Shown here piece by piece: positions 55,501 through 63,800 of a DNA stretch of 64,000 bases. Origin of the DNA: Chryseobacterium lactis (GTDB lineage Bacteria; Bacteroidota; Bacteroidia; Flavobacteriales; Weeksellaceae); the NCBI RefSeq assembly GCF_003815875.1, contig NZ_CP033924.1:5084001-5148000 (forward strand). The letters run 5' to 3'. The notes below the pieces were generated by a model. The model was not told the DNA's origin. It did not search any database and saw nothing but the letters and a program-made list of their open reading frames with translations. Positions within the stretch are counted from its first letter, which is position 1; each line of letters opens with the position of its first letter. A program made the translations under genes and the position numbers.

Positions 55501-56782
55501 ACTTTTCGTCAACAACGGCTGATGGTTCAATTTTCCATTGTTTATTACTATAATCAAAGTAAAAAATTCGAATATCTTTAGGAGAAGTTTGCCCTAATTT
55601 CCTTTCATCATAAGGCATTGAAACTTTAAGCTTTTTACTTAAGCTTCCAGATTCAAGGGATATTCTATATGCCGAATTATTGGGCGTAACATTTTTAATT
55701 CCCTGAGTTGTTGAAGGAAAATCCTTATCACGTAGTTTCTGCAGTTTTATCAGTGCAGATTCCGAGGTTCCTTTCTCAACATTGACATTTAAGTGCTCAT
55801 AACTTAAATCATAAGTTTGCCCATTTAAAATTTCCAGTGTTTTAGGAGTGTAATTATCCCTGCCGACTATCTTGAAAGATTTTACAGCTTCCGGAATTTT
55901 AAGTGTCCTGATTTGATTTCCATGATGAACGGTATATGTTCCATTTCGATTGTCCTGTTCTGAGAGATCAATTAGTTTCTCAAATTCCTTTCCGTTATTC
56001 TCAACAGTCTCATTATTGATTTTTAAACTTTGTGATTTCTTGGAATATCCTCGGACATAAAGTTTATTTGAAGAAAGTATGCTGCTGATTTTTAGATCAT
56101 CAGATAAATCAGGATCAGAAGAAAACACTATCCTTAAATTCTTGATCTTATATTTAATGCCAGCGGATGGTGGGGTAAATAATATAGTATTATTGCCACT
56201 TTTTAAAAGATCAATATTGAATTCCTCTTTCTGGTGGCTCCAATCCGCATTAGGTCGAATAACTTCTCCGCCTATAGCAATATCATGATTGATAGATCTT
56301 GATACAGATTTATAATCATCAAGGCCAAAAAGATCATACTCCAAAAATGCAGTTTTTGATCTGTCAATTTTCCCTTCTATCTGAATGTTAAAGAAATTAT
56401 CAGAAATATTATCTGTCTCTTTTTCAGAGAAAGTTCCGATAGTTCCCTGATTTTCGTCAGCATCAAAAGCATCAATAACTGAATTTCGGTCGATGTTTTC
56501 ATCAGTTACTTTATTGCTTTCAAAAATTTCTGTTGATGGCTTTTCCCAATTTTGATTTAGTGGTTGGGAAAGCGAATGTTCTGCTTTTTCCTCTGGCGGA
56601 TCTTTTGCATCCGTAGAAGATGGTTTGTTACCAAGATTTAATTTAGTCATTAAATCCTGTTTAAGCATGCGTACCTTTTGCCTATCATCTTTATCAAAAC
56701 TTGCGAATACAAGCATACAGGTAAAGAAAAGCACAAAGAGACACGACTTCTTACTAGGAAGTTTGTGTAAATCGATTCTCAT
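46577..56782 (-). CDS. Giant SpvB/FG-GAP/RHS toxin with AHH nuclease tip
   Basis: 3,401 residues. Signal-like N-terminus (KKSCLFVLFFTCMLVFAS), a ~440-residue variable region with beta-sandwich features, then a SpvB-type domain from about 480 (MQPQLNITYNSSKGNGWMGE). TcB-like middle with FG-GAP-type Ca-loops at about 870, 960, 1670, 1770, 1865 and 1960 (e.g. DFNGDGIVDILYR, DINGDGMIDLIS). YD/RHS repeats run from about 2100 to 3100 and the RHS core is ELDSESGLYYYGARYYNP. The C-terminal ~130 residues carry an AHH/HNH nuclease motif, KHHIIPQQL with GNHPAYTNWV. The toxin would be released from the RHS cocoon into target cells. Immunity gene follows directly. Confidence 0.9.
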   Translation of the reverse strand: MRIDLHKLPSKKSCLFVLFFTCMLVFASFDKDDRQKVRMLKQDLMTKLNLGNKPSSTDAKDPPEEKAEHSLSQPLNQNWEKPSTEIFESNKVTDENIDRNSVIDAFDADENQGTIGTFSEKETDNISDNFFNIQIEGKIDRSKTAFLEYDLFGLDDYKSVSRSINHDIAIGGEVIRPNADWSHQKEEFNIDLLKSGNNTILFTPPSAGIKYKIKNLRIVFSSDPDLSDDLKISSILSSNKLYVRGYSKKSQSLKINNETVENNGKEFEKLIDLSEQDNRNGTYTVHHGNQIRTLKIPEAVKSFKIVGRDNYTPKTLEILNGQTYDLSYEHLNVNVEKGTSESALIKLQKLRDKDFPSTTQGIKNVTPNNSAYRISLESGSLSKKLKVSMPYDERKLGQTSPKDIRIFYFDYSNKQWKIEPSAVVDEKLKLVVFNAGQDNDYINGIISVPESPTINSFAPTSISGLKSADPTSGVQLMAPPTANQKGDAAISYPIQIPAGTNGMQPQLNITYNSSKGNGWMGEGWDITGISGITLDTRWGTPTFDPSYESEIYLLDGEMLIYEGDYLPHRHLNAQGSMDITRQPRSSGKKNFYLRKNNNFTKIERYGSSPTSYTWVVTTTDGTKKYYGGTESTVDNNAVVQKDNGSIVQWGIVKELDVHNNNIKYYYLNKLFTQGMVPISGDNINLEKGRQFHIDKIVYSGVNDNDGPYQIHFSCKEPTRPDYSINTKDGVKRVEIERLDNISVTNTAQAVRNYSFTYTTGKFYKSLLKSISGPGVNYQLDYHDDTGNAIFGPDKFVNAPAPDAFSGAVNSALTPSRISADNNFEWGWALRTGAGLGLFIPHRSGDKNFMVSGFVGESYPDIKRGQELLDFNGDGIVDILYRKRNGDNGIKLIPGSWENGNLVFNKPELNVLNLNSNFTKTTGSTFNAGATVLFNWWKMGFDFTKSWSESESKTPVYLLDANSDGLPDVVKDDKVWFNKINANGQPEMVTTSDMTENMVMKGNVPVPYTEPEDLDDDEGEEPVKAKNDVVKVWIAPKAGYVTIYDHISITDIQETKARAVYSIEVKNPNDTSKNGRVYLTTLAGGNPNIDLKITKYDEYPGTPLGINNSSRIHVESGDKIYFRLHKKTGINYEVNTTPSVEFVNANGSPIVDSPEEEIDDFMPNNLKYEENFVLNNLTKTLKYDYFGTKHLTIPGFSVPKLNDNVTFKITLSKAEVVNPWDVTVIYEKTYSQSLGTVNIDPVDMDFFVPPPIPGGYHLKFSVISDSYMNKEIEWKNISVTTDGYVNILDVPDYPSYYVRDFKKKFHVADLGANPPHGTNDYFISINKNFAFTPSLEGNFMYVIKKGGLVLEKRWVKLTNSGITETSLNGFLNPIKFYTGDPYQSVQLDDRINIVVYCATQKDRAAYESLKSQLQNQIFNIYAGTNTNLWSFTVETAIFTAEFNTISAVYRNWGQFIYNESKDVKKTNNSLTPPGGPRDIPTAPSGVTTPDYTINTDTPKDSYGALINNEFLDSPFGMFNYNFSSCSGITNQDQYGECVGDIIQADFQNIANTNILAGFNPIVPMNTYYTKGDNGIVEKWINNGFTEQFSKARSFRDEESMAPFFVDDDPDEQDIEVQGNPNTAMYAIEKKQKSKAKTTNWGIGIPVISHSTSELRGYGNINTQDFFDVNGDGYPDMLYRTESQLTNALGGLRSAQGRNLENNPDSVISNNDSFQKTNTIAFNVSAVKTVGRNTSNSNSDSKPDTSAAWSGGVGVSDYPDSYDRGVKYWIDINGDGLVDRVELNDGQVRYKLNYGNGLVNNPFEDYPNLKTYESKPVGSTSVSIGGGLSGMISQTATFSSGWGISGNLTGSSSTGSSKLMFQDINGDGMIDLISMDNDGNTSVSYNMGNKFAPAQGLSKQGGIVNFGKDSRTYNGALTLNGGFYINVPIVWLFGITILYFRAGADMSANIGVSMSEIEKGLRDVNGDGFPDLVINNGSGLQVNYSRIGRTNKLSKVTEKSTNGTFTIDYAYTDPSYNDPHSKLVMKEVKILNPNVDSDGYTTSTDKNIVTRFDYQNPKYDRRERTSYGFEKVITEDMNGTNVYRRGVETFYNSNYYNNGIPKKSEIYSGGTTLKATSENNYKLYKYNSSYTQLEEIPSSQFETYDTGGTQGNRIAIVLPSGTSNTTFENGGSITTSSTMTYNVKGQIIGYRYNSNVAAGSFYSSIGYHDIPSLTAKNILNIPSEIKVFNSSNILIRQRSSEVDTNYGDLTKIKVSLTSSQTADTELTYDSFGNVKTVKDPVDYLLTYEYDPTGKYVTKVTDSFGVFSSATYDSRWDTILESIDATGNKITYEYDNYGRLTNILAPKEIGVSPYTVKYSYFLTPYSTTGTQINLYGATTQNYDPDNPTNPIETISLADFTGKTVQVKKDIFIANAEKMSVSGMTSYDVLGRPIRQYHPTMEAKDAVLNKKLKLTLSPYSSSIQYDNLDRPIIEIDEDGNVTDTSYSIEGTSMKKTVSQLQNPGSTMKSETLSNAEGRTVIAKNYLGTSILVSQYTYDIVGQLLSLKDPENIEFKYDYDLGGRRTSEKHPDHGTTRFTYDKAGKMTTRLSPNLGQSSAISYKYNKNRLMEITYPNLPNGATNPNNVRYTYGIAGTATGRLASKIDGTGQTKYTYGTLGEIVSENRKITGYNIPTMNFITNYEYDSWNRIKTITYPDGEIVKYKYDLGGNLKSIKSQQNGDYVKDIQYDEYEQRTKILNGNDTYSLFTYEPKTRYLASHTLTKDNYTTYLANSYKYDFAGNVVSNINSSILTPNQLGGSYQLLYGYDSLNRLTHAVGAMLKDIKEDPNNPSNVGASYETTLTYTTGNGFKGKNQTHVVSGITNPLNTYNNSYKYVKGTHMVTSVTDLNNGFVESFKYDLNGNPIDLNSPNGTVSMAWDEEDNMKAYFKKADGIFQYYSYDNKGDRTIKYNLQEGPKLYQNGSLVDGTMQLYGYKVYPNSYVVVSSDNTYTKHYYAGTQRIASRLADNPGLFNRVAVNQNVNDDKDSVPDVETEFKAYSEKMGVDITKLETEFAKNSSQAGLYYLHSDHLSTANFVTDANAVATQFFLNLPFGETFIEQQVPGVYENPYKFNAKELDSESGLYYYGARYYNPRLSIWYGVDPLAIHNPVMEHQFYGNGQHNSGFYFIGNLNPYIYTYQNPVRYTDPNGKQVDTVIDGLKKMWNGINPWKAVEGSKDGPRVRSGEERFQEFRTGTIQAAKGAATAEVGHVVLDAAGVVDPTPVSDTANGIWYVFEGDWKNAAISGISVAPYIGDGAKGVKYGGKIITQIQKHHIIPQQLYKLMPEIGDFILKNSGINLKKLPNRFHGNHPAYTNWVKNKIDDLLAEGDLTKEGLEGVIKEANIELNKAYKEFKESGQSLNDYFKNKKK

Positions 56783-56789
56783 GGTGTTA

Positions 56790-58166
56790 TTATTCTACGA
56801 TTAATTTGAAAGTTTTAATGATTTTCCCATTCTGCGTGAGATTAATCAGGTATGAACTCTGGGTTGGTAACTGGTTCACATAATGATTGGAGTTCCTGTC
56901 AACTTTATCCAACGCGACCAATCTACCTGCGCCGTCATATATAGAAACCGTTAAATTTTCCATTGGCGGAAAACGTAAAGTAAAATTCTGTCCTTTCTTA
57001 ACTGGATTCGGGTATAGGACAATTTTTTCAAGATCAAGGGAAAGGTTATTAGGATCAAGAGCTTTATTGATAACTGTTTCGTCCTTTTCCTTGATATCTT
57101 TGGTAGGACTTATAGCAAATGTAAAAAGTGCGGAATCACCTGTTTCATCATCTTTAATAAAGTCCACTTTGTTGAAAAAAATATAATTGTCCGTTTCTAT
57201 CCCTTGAATCTTTCTTGTGTCCCCAGCAGTATTGGTTATTAAAAGCCAATATATTGTGGGTAAAGATCTGGGATTTAAGATTGATTTTTCGATTCTTAGG
57301 GAATAACCGGATTTTTGGACCTTAGAGCCTAAAAGATTTATTTGCCAATTGCGGTTCAATTTCGAAAAATTTCCCTCCTGAGATAAGTTGAGGTCTTTAT
57401 CGTCATCGGACCAAAGGATAAATTCATTGTTGTTTAATAGCGACGAGTTTTCCGCATTGGTTCGTTTGATTTCATTTAACCCTATGGTCAGGATTCGATC
57501 TTCAATATTGGTTGACTGTTTTTGGTAAAGCTCATTTCCATCATCCCTGCCCATTCCAGTTAACCTGGTCTTAAAGTTTCTGTGTTTGTCGGGGTCCCAA
57601 ATAACAGTTCCTTCACTATTATAATATTTTGAATTGTCTAATGAGATTCCATATTTTATCGAAAGATAAGAGTGGATATTATTCAATTCTTTTTGTGTGG
57701 CCCTTCTTGGATAAAAAATCATTTCATGAAGGTTCTGGTCGGATAATTTAATATTAAGGCTATCAGTTTTACCTTTTGCCCGATCAGGACTGCTCATATA
57801 ACTAAAAATACTTGGCCGCTTTTTTAATTCTATATCATTCTTTTCCCCTTTCTGGTAACGGTTATTTGAAAGTGCGACATTTTTTTCGGGATTATCCCAT
57901 ATCAATTCATTCGCTTTGGCAGTATGAACAAGACTGAGTGTGTGACTTTTATTCTTACTATACCTGATAAATTTTTTGACGACTTTATCTTTTATTCCAC
58001 AATGGAAGTTCAAAAGATTTTCGTCCTTACATTTGAGAGCGTCTCTTGAATGAGGATCTATTTTTTCCCAAATTTGAGTTTCCCCGGAAATTAATTGGGA
58101 AAATGCTAATTGGGAACCTAAAAGAAACGCACAGAGCATGACTCTTGAAAAATCAATTCTTTTCAT
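56790..58166 (-). CDS. T9SS type A sorting-domain surface protein
   Basis: 458 residues. Signal peptide ending ALAFSQL-like (LLGSQLAFSQ). A middle region with LNNIHSYLSIKYGISLDN is typical of Bacteroidota surface proteins. The C-terminal ~75 residues form a T9SS type A sorting domain: VLYPNPVKKGQNFTLRFPP, then SIYDGAGRLV and a final KTFKLIVE. It is exported by the type IX system and attached to the cell surface. Stop-to-start gap to the giant RHS gene is 7 bases, so the two are co-transcribed and may cooperate in display or export. Confidence 0.88.
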   Translation of the reverse strand: MKRIDFSRVMLCAFLLGSQLAFSQLISGETQIWEKIDPHSRDALKCKDENLLNFHCGIKDKVVKKFIRYSKNKSHTLSLVHTAKANELIWDNPEKNVALSNNRYQKGEKNDIELKKRPSIFSYMSSPDRAKGKTDSLNIKLSDQNLHEMIFYPRRATQKELNNIHSYLSIKYGISLDNSKYYNSEGTVIWDPDKHRNFKTRLTGMGRDDGNELYQKQSTNIEDRILTIGLNEIKRTNAENSSLLNNNEFILWSDDDKDLNLSQEGNFSKLNRNWQINLLGSKVQKSGYSLRIEKSILNPRSLPTIYWLLITNTAGDTRKIQGIETDNYIFFNKVDFIKDDETGDSALFTFAISPTKDIKEKDETVINKALDPNNLSLDLEKIVLYPNPVKKGQNFTLRFPPMENLTVSIYDGAGRLVALDKVDRNSNHYVNQLPTQSSYLINLTQNGKIIKTFKLIVE

Positions 58167-58522
58167 AGGCTATAAAATGTTTTTTGGTTAGTGCCAGGAA
58201 ACCTATGAAAATAAAGATCCATGCATCTTATTATTATAAGATACGTTTAGAAATAATCAACATCTGGTTTCTTAGCGGTATTCTGGCAATATTATAAAAA
58301 AAATCGATACACGGTATGGGGGAAAACCCCATATTTTTAATGGGTGTTTTCACGGTATCAAGTTGAGATATAGACTTTTAAATTTTAATAGGAATGAAAT
58401 GTATTAAAAAAGCTTATGATTTAGGGAGTTGATGCTTAAAAAAGAATGAGCGTCCAACATAGTAAATTTTCAACATCTATACAGGTCTTACTTTTACGTG
58501 TTTCCGTAAGGAATTATCGATT
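58167..58522. other. Promoter/leader region with hairpins
   Basis: No gene. A terminator-like stem TATGGGG-gaaaa-CCCCATA (58315-58333) followed by TTTTT reads correctly on the plus strand although no plus-strand gene is upstream. A 7-bp hairpin ATCTTAT-tatt-ATAAGAT lies near 58227. The segment is the leader of the leftward T9SS-RHS operon. Confidence 0.5.
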
Positions 58523-58780
58523 TTATAGCCGATAGCGTAATGAAATTGCCCTCCATATATCTTTTGCAAGTTCCTGATCCGCATCTGAGTTTTCAAAATA
58601 CCAAGTTTTGTCTCTCTTAAGAAGTTTTTGAATCACTCCATCCAGTAGAAGGTCTACTTCAATGATATCCTTAGTAATTCCTCGTTTTAAAAGTCGAATC
58701 TGAAAATCTCTATTCTTATAGGTGATCCTAAAAATCTGTCCTGAATTAGCGTCAAATTTTGAATTAATTGTATCTTCCAT
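58523..58780 (-). CDS. Small hypothetical protein
   Basis: 85 residues, not recognised. FRITYKNRDFQIRLLKRGIT, then IQKLLKRDKTWYFENSDADQ and an acidic helix DQELAKDIWRAISLRYRL. Divergent from the defence-type cluster; resembles the 80-residue protein at 45540 in layout. Confidence 0.6.
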   Translation of the reverse strand: MEDTINSKFDANSGQIFRITYKNRDFQIRLLKRGITKDIIEVDLLLDGVIQKLLKRDKTWYFENSDADQELAKDIWRAISLRYRL

Positions 58781-58843
58781 AGTTATGAAACTTGAAATTA
58801 AAAAAATGAAAGTTAAAAATCCAATTTATCGTACTATTTTTTT

Positions 58844-58866
58844 CTAATTTCAAATAGAAATTTTAG
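58844..58866. promoter_or_regulatory. Inverted repeat before the MBL-STAND cluster
   Basis: CTAATTTC at 58844-58851 and GAAATTTTAG at 58857-58866, separated by AAATA, form an imperfect inverted repeat 30 bases upstream of the first cluster gene. Possible operator; weak evidence. Confidence 0.35.
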
Positions 58867-58896
58867 TATATTCCTGATATTAAAAAGCCTTTATTA

Positions 58897-59715
58897 ATGC
58901 CTTATAAATATTCAGATGAACAGCGAATAGAATGGTTAAGAAGCCTAAATCCAAAATTTGATGATCAAAATTGGCACGATGACGTCGTAGTCCATTTCAG
59001 CCATATCAAAAACTTTGATTTTTTTATATCTGCCGGAACGTTTAGGGAAAAAATAGATCCCAGTAAAATTTGTGGGATTGATTACTCCTATGGCTACAAT
59101 TGTGTAATGTATAAACCAAAAGACTGGCGATATTATTGGCTACAGTTTTTTACTGATTTGCGCAGGTTGGATCGTGTTATTGACAATTTTCCAACCAAAG
59201 AAACGGTGATTGAACATATTCATAATGCAAAAGAAGCGAAAACTGTCGTTCAGTACGGCAACCATTACTTTACAATAGGCGGACAACATCGATTATGCCT
59301 TGCAAAATTTTTAGAAGTTCCCGAAATTGAGGTAGACGTAATAAAATATGTTTTTGACCGAGTCCATTTCGCTCACGAGATGCGTTTTCAAAGAACTATT
59401 CCTGCTCTGCAGGAATTAGGATTTCTATCACTTGATTATCATTCTGATCTCCATTACGATTTTTTTATCATCGAATTTGCTGGCGAGTATGTCTCCGTAA
59501 AAAAAAGATATGCACATTATATATTGAAAAGATATACGACCTTAAAAAAGATGCCATTGAAAGGATTTCTAAATTATGTAAAAGCTATGGACGCAAATTA
59601 TTATGACAAGAAGAGGATTGATGAAGATGTCAAGCTTTATATCTTGGATGCCTACTTGTTAAAGCACCTTAAAACACGTAAAAAGTTAATTGATGTTTAC
59701 GTAAATAACCAATAA
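58897..59715 (+). CDS. ParB-like (ParB/Srx N-terminal fold) protein
   Basis: 272 residues. The core TIGGQHRLCLAKFLEVPEIE carries the GG-x-HR motif of ParB/sulfiredoxin-type nucleotidase domains (about 130-155), preceded by KTVVQYGNHYF. The remaining sequence is helical and basic (KKRYAHYILKRYTTLKKM). Such domains bind CTP or act as nucleases in defence and partition systems. It opens a three-gene, same-strand run with the MBL and STAND genes (14-base gap), implying a joint role; what it does is unknown. Confidence 0.65.
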   Translation: MPYKYSDEQRIEWLRSLNPKFDDQNWHDDVVVHFSHIKNFDFFISAGTFREKIDPSKICGIDYSYGYNCVMYKPKDWRYYWLQFFTDLRRLDRVIDNFPTKETVIEHIHNAKEAKTVVQYGNHYFTIGGQHRLCLAKFLEVPEIEVDVIKYVFDRVHFAHEMRFQRTIPALQELGFLSLDYHSDLHYDFFIIEFAGEYVSVKKRYAHYILKRYTTLKKMPLKGFLNYVKAMDANYYDKKRIDEDVKLYILDAYLLKHLKTRKKLIDVYVNNQ

Positions 59716-59729
59716 AAAATATATTAATC

Positions 59730-60803
59730 ATGCTTCAAAAAACGCACAAGATTAGTTTCCATTATTACGACACGGGAGGTGGTGATGCAATCCACATTAG
59801 ATTTTTAGGAGAAGATTCGAACTGGCACAATATACTAATTGATGGAGGTTACGCTCGTGAATATAAAAATGCTTTTGCTCAACTTATTAAAGAAATTTTA
59901 GCTGCTGATGAAATCGTTGATTATTGGATAATCAGTCATATTGACAGAGATCATATCGGTTCAGTTTTAGGTTTCCTGCAGGATAAAACCATAAAAGATA
60001 AGTCCAAGGCTGTTAAGGGATTTATATTTAACAGTACCTCCGAACCTATCCAAATACCCCGTGAGAAAATTTCAGTCCGTGATGGCATAACATTGAGAGA
60101 ATATATCAAAAAGAGTTATTTTCAAACTGAAACGTCTATTAATACGGAAACAAATCCAATTGAAGTTTTTGGCCTGAAAATGACGATACTTTCGCCTACG
60201 CCTGAAAAGCAAAAAAAAGCGGAAGATTTATGGACCGAGGAAGAGCGGACAATGAAAATTGGAAGAAAAGCTTCACAGTCAGACCATGCGAAAACTATAG
60301 CTGAACTTAAAGACCTTCCGTTTCATCAAGATAAGGATGAGGTAAATGGCAGTTCTATCGCTACCCTTGTTGAATTTGGCGACATTACGGCTTTACTTTT
60401 AGCAGATAGCCATCCCTCAGATATTGAAGATAGTCTTTCTGCCTTGCGGTACAGTTCAACAAATCCCATTCCGCTCTCCTTTATGCAATTATCTCATCAT
60501 GGAAGCAAAGCAAACACTAGTATTGAGTTATTAGAAATGGTCAAGACAGAAAATTTTGTTGTAACCGGTAACGGAATCCATAATCAACATCCAGACAAAG
60601 AAGCATTGGTAAGGCTATTAGAATATGGAAAGAAAAACGAAATAAAAATTAAAATTCATTATTCCTGTGACACAAAGGAATTGAGAGATCTATTTAAAAT
60701 TGATGCAAAGATAGAAACGTGTTACGAATTTGAAACTACCTATAAAGAGATTGGTCCCGAAAACGAACTATTTTTATTTGAAGAAATCACTGACAATATA
60801 TGA
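59730..60803 (+). CDS. MBL-fold hydrolase of a defence-type cluster
   Basis: 357 residues, metallo-beta-lactamase fold of the ComEC-like type. N-terminal FHYYDTGGGDAIHIRF and LIDGGYAREY. Metal motif WIISHIDRDHIGSVLGFL (H-x-D-x-D-H, Asp replacing the second His), LLLADSHPSDIED and MQLSHHGSKANTS. Overlaps the trypsin-STAND start by ATGA. Together this pair matches the AVAST type 1 organisation, in which an MBL protein accompanies a protease-STAND sensor. Confidence 0.82.
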   Translation: MLQKTHKISFHYYDTGGGDAIHIRFLGEDSNWHNILIDGGYAREYKNAFAQLIKEILAADEIVDYWIISHIDRDHIGSVLGFLQDKTIKDKSKAVKGFIFNSTSEPIQIPREKISVRDGITLREYIKKSYFQTETSINTETNPIEVFGLKMTILSPTPEKQKKAEDLWTEEERTMKIGRKASQSDHAKTIAELKDLPFHQDKDEVNGSSIATLVEFGDITALLLADSHPSDIEDSLSALRYSSTNPIPLSFMQLSHHGSKANTSIELLEMVKTENFVVTGNGIHNQHPDKEALVRLLEYGKKNEIKIKIHYSCDTKELRDLFKIDAKIETCYEFETTYKEIGPENELFLFEEITDNI

Positions 60804-63800
60804 ATCTAAAGTTACCCCAGCTTTCTACCATCAGAATTCAATGCAATGAAGACATTGGGACCGCAGTTATATACTTTCCAGATGCTGATACTGATTATGT
60901 ATATATTTTAACCGCTAAACATTGCTTAGTTGGAGAAAAGTTTAACAAAACATATTCTAAAGAAGGAATACTACTGGATCAAATTTTTAATGATGAGTCT
61001 TTGACCTATCATTCATATGTTCTTTCAGATACTGCAGTCGTGATAACCTCTGTAAATAATGAAGAAGATCTGGCCTTAATTATTGTACCTGCGAATGATA
61101 TAGTAGCGCTAACCGGAAAAAGGTTTTTCAGTCAGGTTATTGATGCGGATGATACTATCCAAGAATATACAGTTAGGGGATTCGCAAATTTTAATGATCA
61201 AAAAGACGACCAGCCTTTTTCGCTTAAATTTCTTGAAAATAAAAAGCATAATCCGAATATTTTTACATTGCATCATGAAGGATCACTAGATACTTTTTAT
61301 CAACAGGCCATGTCAAATGTAGCTGGTCTTTCAGGATCAGGAGCATATGCCGATCTGTTCGGAAATCTCTATTTTGTAGGAATAATTCATACTTACGTAG
61401 ATGGAAATACATTTATAGCAACGAAGGTTTTAGCTTATAATAACCTCATTGATCCTAACAAATTCAAACTCATCGAAGAATTGAAACCCGAAACTAATCC
61501 TGAAATATTGGATAGTTATGGGAAAATGGATAAAAATAGAGAAATAATTAATTTGAGAACTAGGGAGACAGTTGGTTCATTCACTGTTCATCGTGACACA
61601 TCCCTTTTGATTCGTGCTATTAAAGAAAATAATCTTGTCGTTATCCATGGAAAGCCCGGTGTAGGAAAATCAGCTCTGGCGAAAGCCGTCGTGAAAGAAT
61701 TAAAATCCGAAGGTGATTACACTGTCATTACGCTTACTCCAGAAAATCTCTACTGTAATACCTTAGATGAAGCGATGAAGAGTGCCGGATATAATGCGAC
61801 AATCCAACAAATTGTCGGTAGTCCTTTATCCGCACGAAATGTTTTGATTTGGATTGAAAGTTTTGAAAAATTAATAGAATCCGAATTTTCGGGGGCATTT
61901 AATGAATTGCTCCAAATTATGAAATCAAATTCGCGCATAATTCTTTTAATAACAGTTAGGGAATATTTATTACAGAGGTTTCGCATTCATTTTTATTTTG
62001 AGCTTCCAAAAAATAATACATATTTAGAAGTCAATGATTTTAATGATGGAGAGATACAACTAGTTCAGGATGCCATCCCCCAACTTAAAACATTACTTGA
62101 AAACCCAAAAATCAAACATTTACTTCATAACCCCTATTATCTTGACAAGGCAGTTCGTATTATTCCTTTCCTGGAAAGTGAGCAACAATTAGATGAAATA
62201 AAATTTAAGAAGTTGATGTGGCAGCACATAGTAGAGAATGGAAATACCGCCAGAGGAGCTGTTTTTTACGAAATTTGTGTAAAAAGATCACGAGAAATGT
62301 GCCTCTTCACCGACTTTCCAGGAAGCGAAGACACGATTTCTCAACTTTTGAGGGACAATATTATACAACAGAACGATATCGGAATAAATCCTGAATATAG
62401 TCCCTCACACGATATTTTAGAGGATTGGGCGCTGATAAGATTTATTTCAGAGCAAAAAAAGCTGATGCCAGACAGTAGAACTTTCTTAGAATCCATGGAA
62501 AATAACCCTGCAATAAAAAGAGCATTTCGGTTGTGGATGGAAGAGTTCTACCTTACTGAGCCGGTCAAATCGGTAAGTTTCGTTCATGAACTTTTGCAAG
62601 ATAGCTTATTGTCGCAATCATGGAAAGACGAACTTTTAGTTGTATCACTCCGTTCCAGGAATGCTGCAATACTTTTAGATGCACTAAAAGATAATCTTCT
62701 TAACAACGAAGGGCGATTCCTGAAACAGATAATGTTTTTACTCCAGATCGGATGTAAACGTATCGACCCGGCCAAACAAAGTTTAGATCAGTTATTGCCA
62801 ACAGGTTCCGGATGGGACTATATTATTGACTTTATTTGGGATAATTATGCTACAATTTCATCGTTCAAAATCGATACCGAATACATAGCACTTATTGAGG
62901 CGTGGTCGAAACAACTACCTGACTTCAATCCTCAAATAATCCCATCATGTGCCAAAAGTGTTGCCAACTTTTTGGAAGACTTCGTTCATCGAGTTCAGAA
63001 AGCATTTATTGGAGCGGTAAAATATGATTCAGTGAGCTCGGTATTAGAGCCCTATGTAAAAATAATCTTTCAACTGACCGCTTCGGACCCTTCGTTAGTT
63101 GAAAACTTAATACAGGCTGCTAAAAACCCACATGTTGGAAATGAGCGATGGAATAATATCCAATTTTTAAATCAAATTCGAAAATGTATTACTGAAGGCG
63201 TCATGGCTGACCAAATATGCCGTTTTTTCCCACATGATGTATTGGAGATTGCGAGGGAAGATTGGTTAAATAAAGAAGAAGATAGAAGACCACCTTATAC
63301 TCCTATCCATTTTCGTAGGTCCGATGCAAGGGATTTCGGTTTGAGCCGACGATTTAATACCGAACATGGTTTTCCAAGTGCCTATCACACATTTTTTTAT
63401 TGGATGTTTCTCTATCATCCAGATAAAGCATTAGATTTCATTATCATTTTTTTAAATGCTGCGTTTGAAAAAAACCAAAGCGTTTTAAAATCGCAAGGTG
63501 AGGATATTGAAGATATTACCGTAAGCTTCCACGATGGCACTTCGAAGTCTTATTATGGGACCTATGACTATTGGTCTATGTATCGAAGTAAAAGATCTGA
63601 AAACCGGCATATCGCCTCCTTATTAATGGCTCTTGAAGCTGGACTTTTAGACTTAATTGGGGAAACAACAGATCAACAATTAAAAGGGTACCTTCAAAAA
63701 ATTATCAAAGAATCTAACAATGTTGCATTTCTGGGAATTACGATAAGTGTAATACAAGCACATCCTGAACTTTTAGATGAAAATTCGGTTTGTTTATTAG

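Noticed and set aside
46577..56782. Many smaller ORFs inside the giant RHS gene
   Set aside because: All are antisense or out-of-frame shadows of one continuous, motif-rich reading frame.
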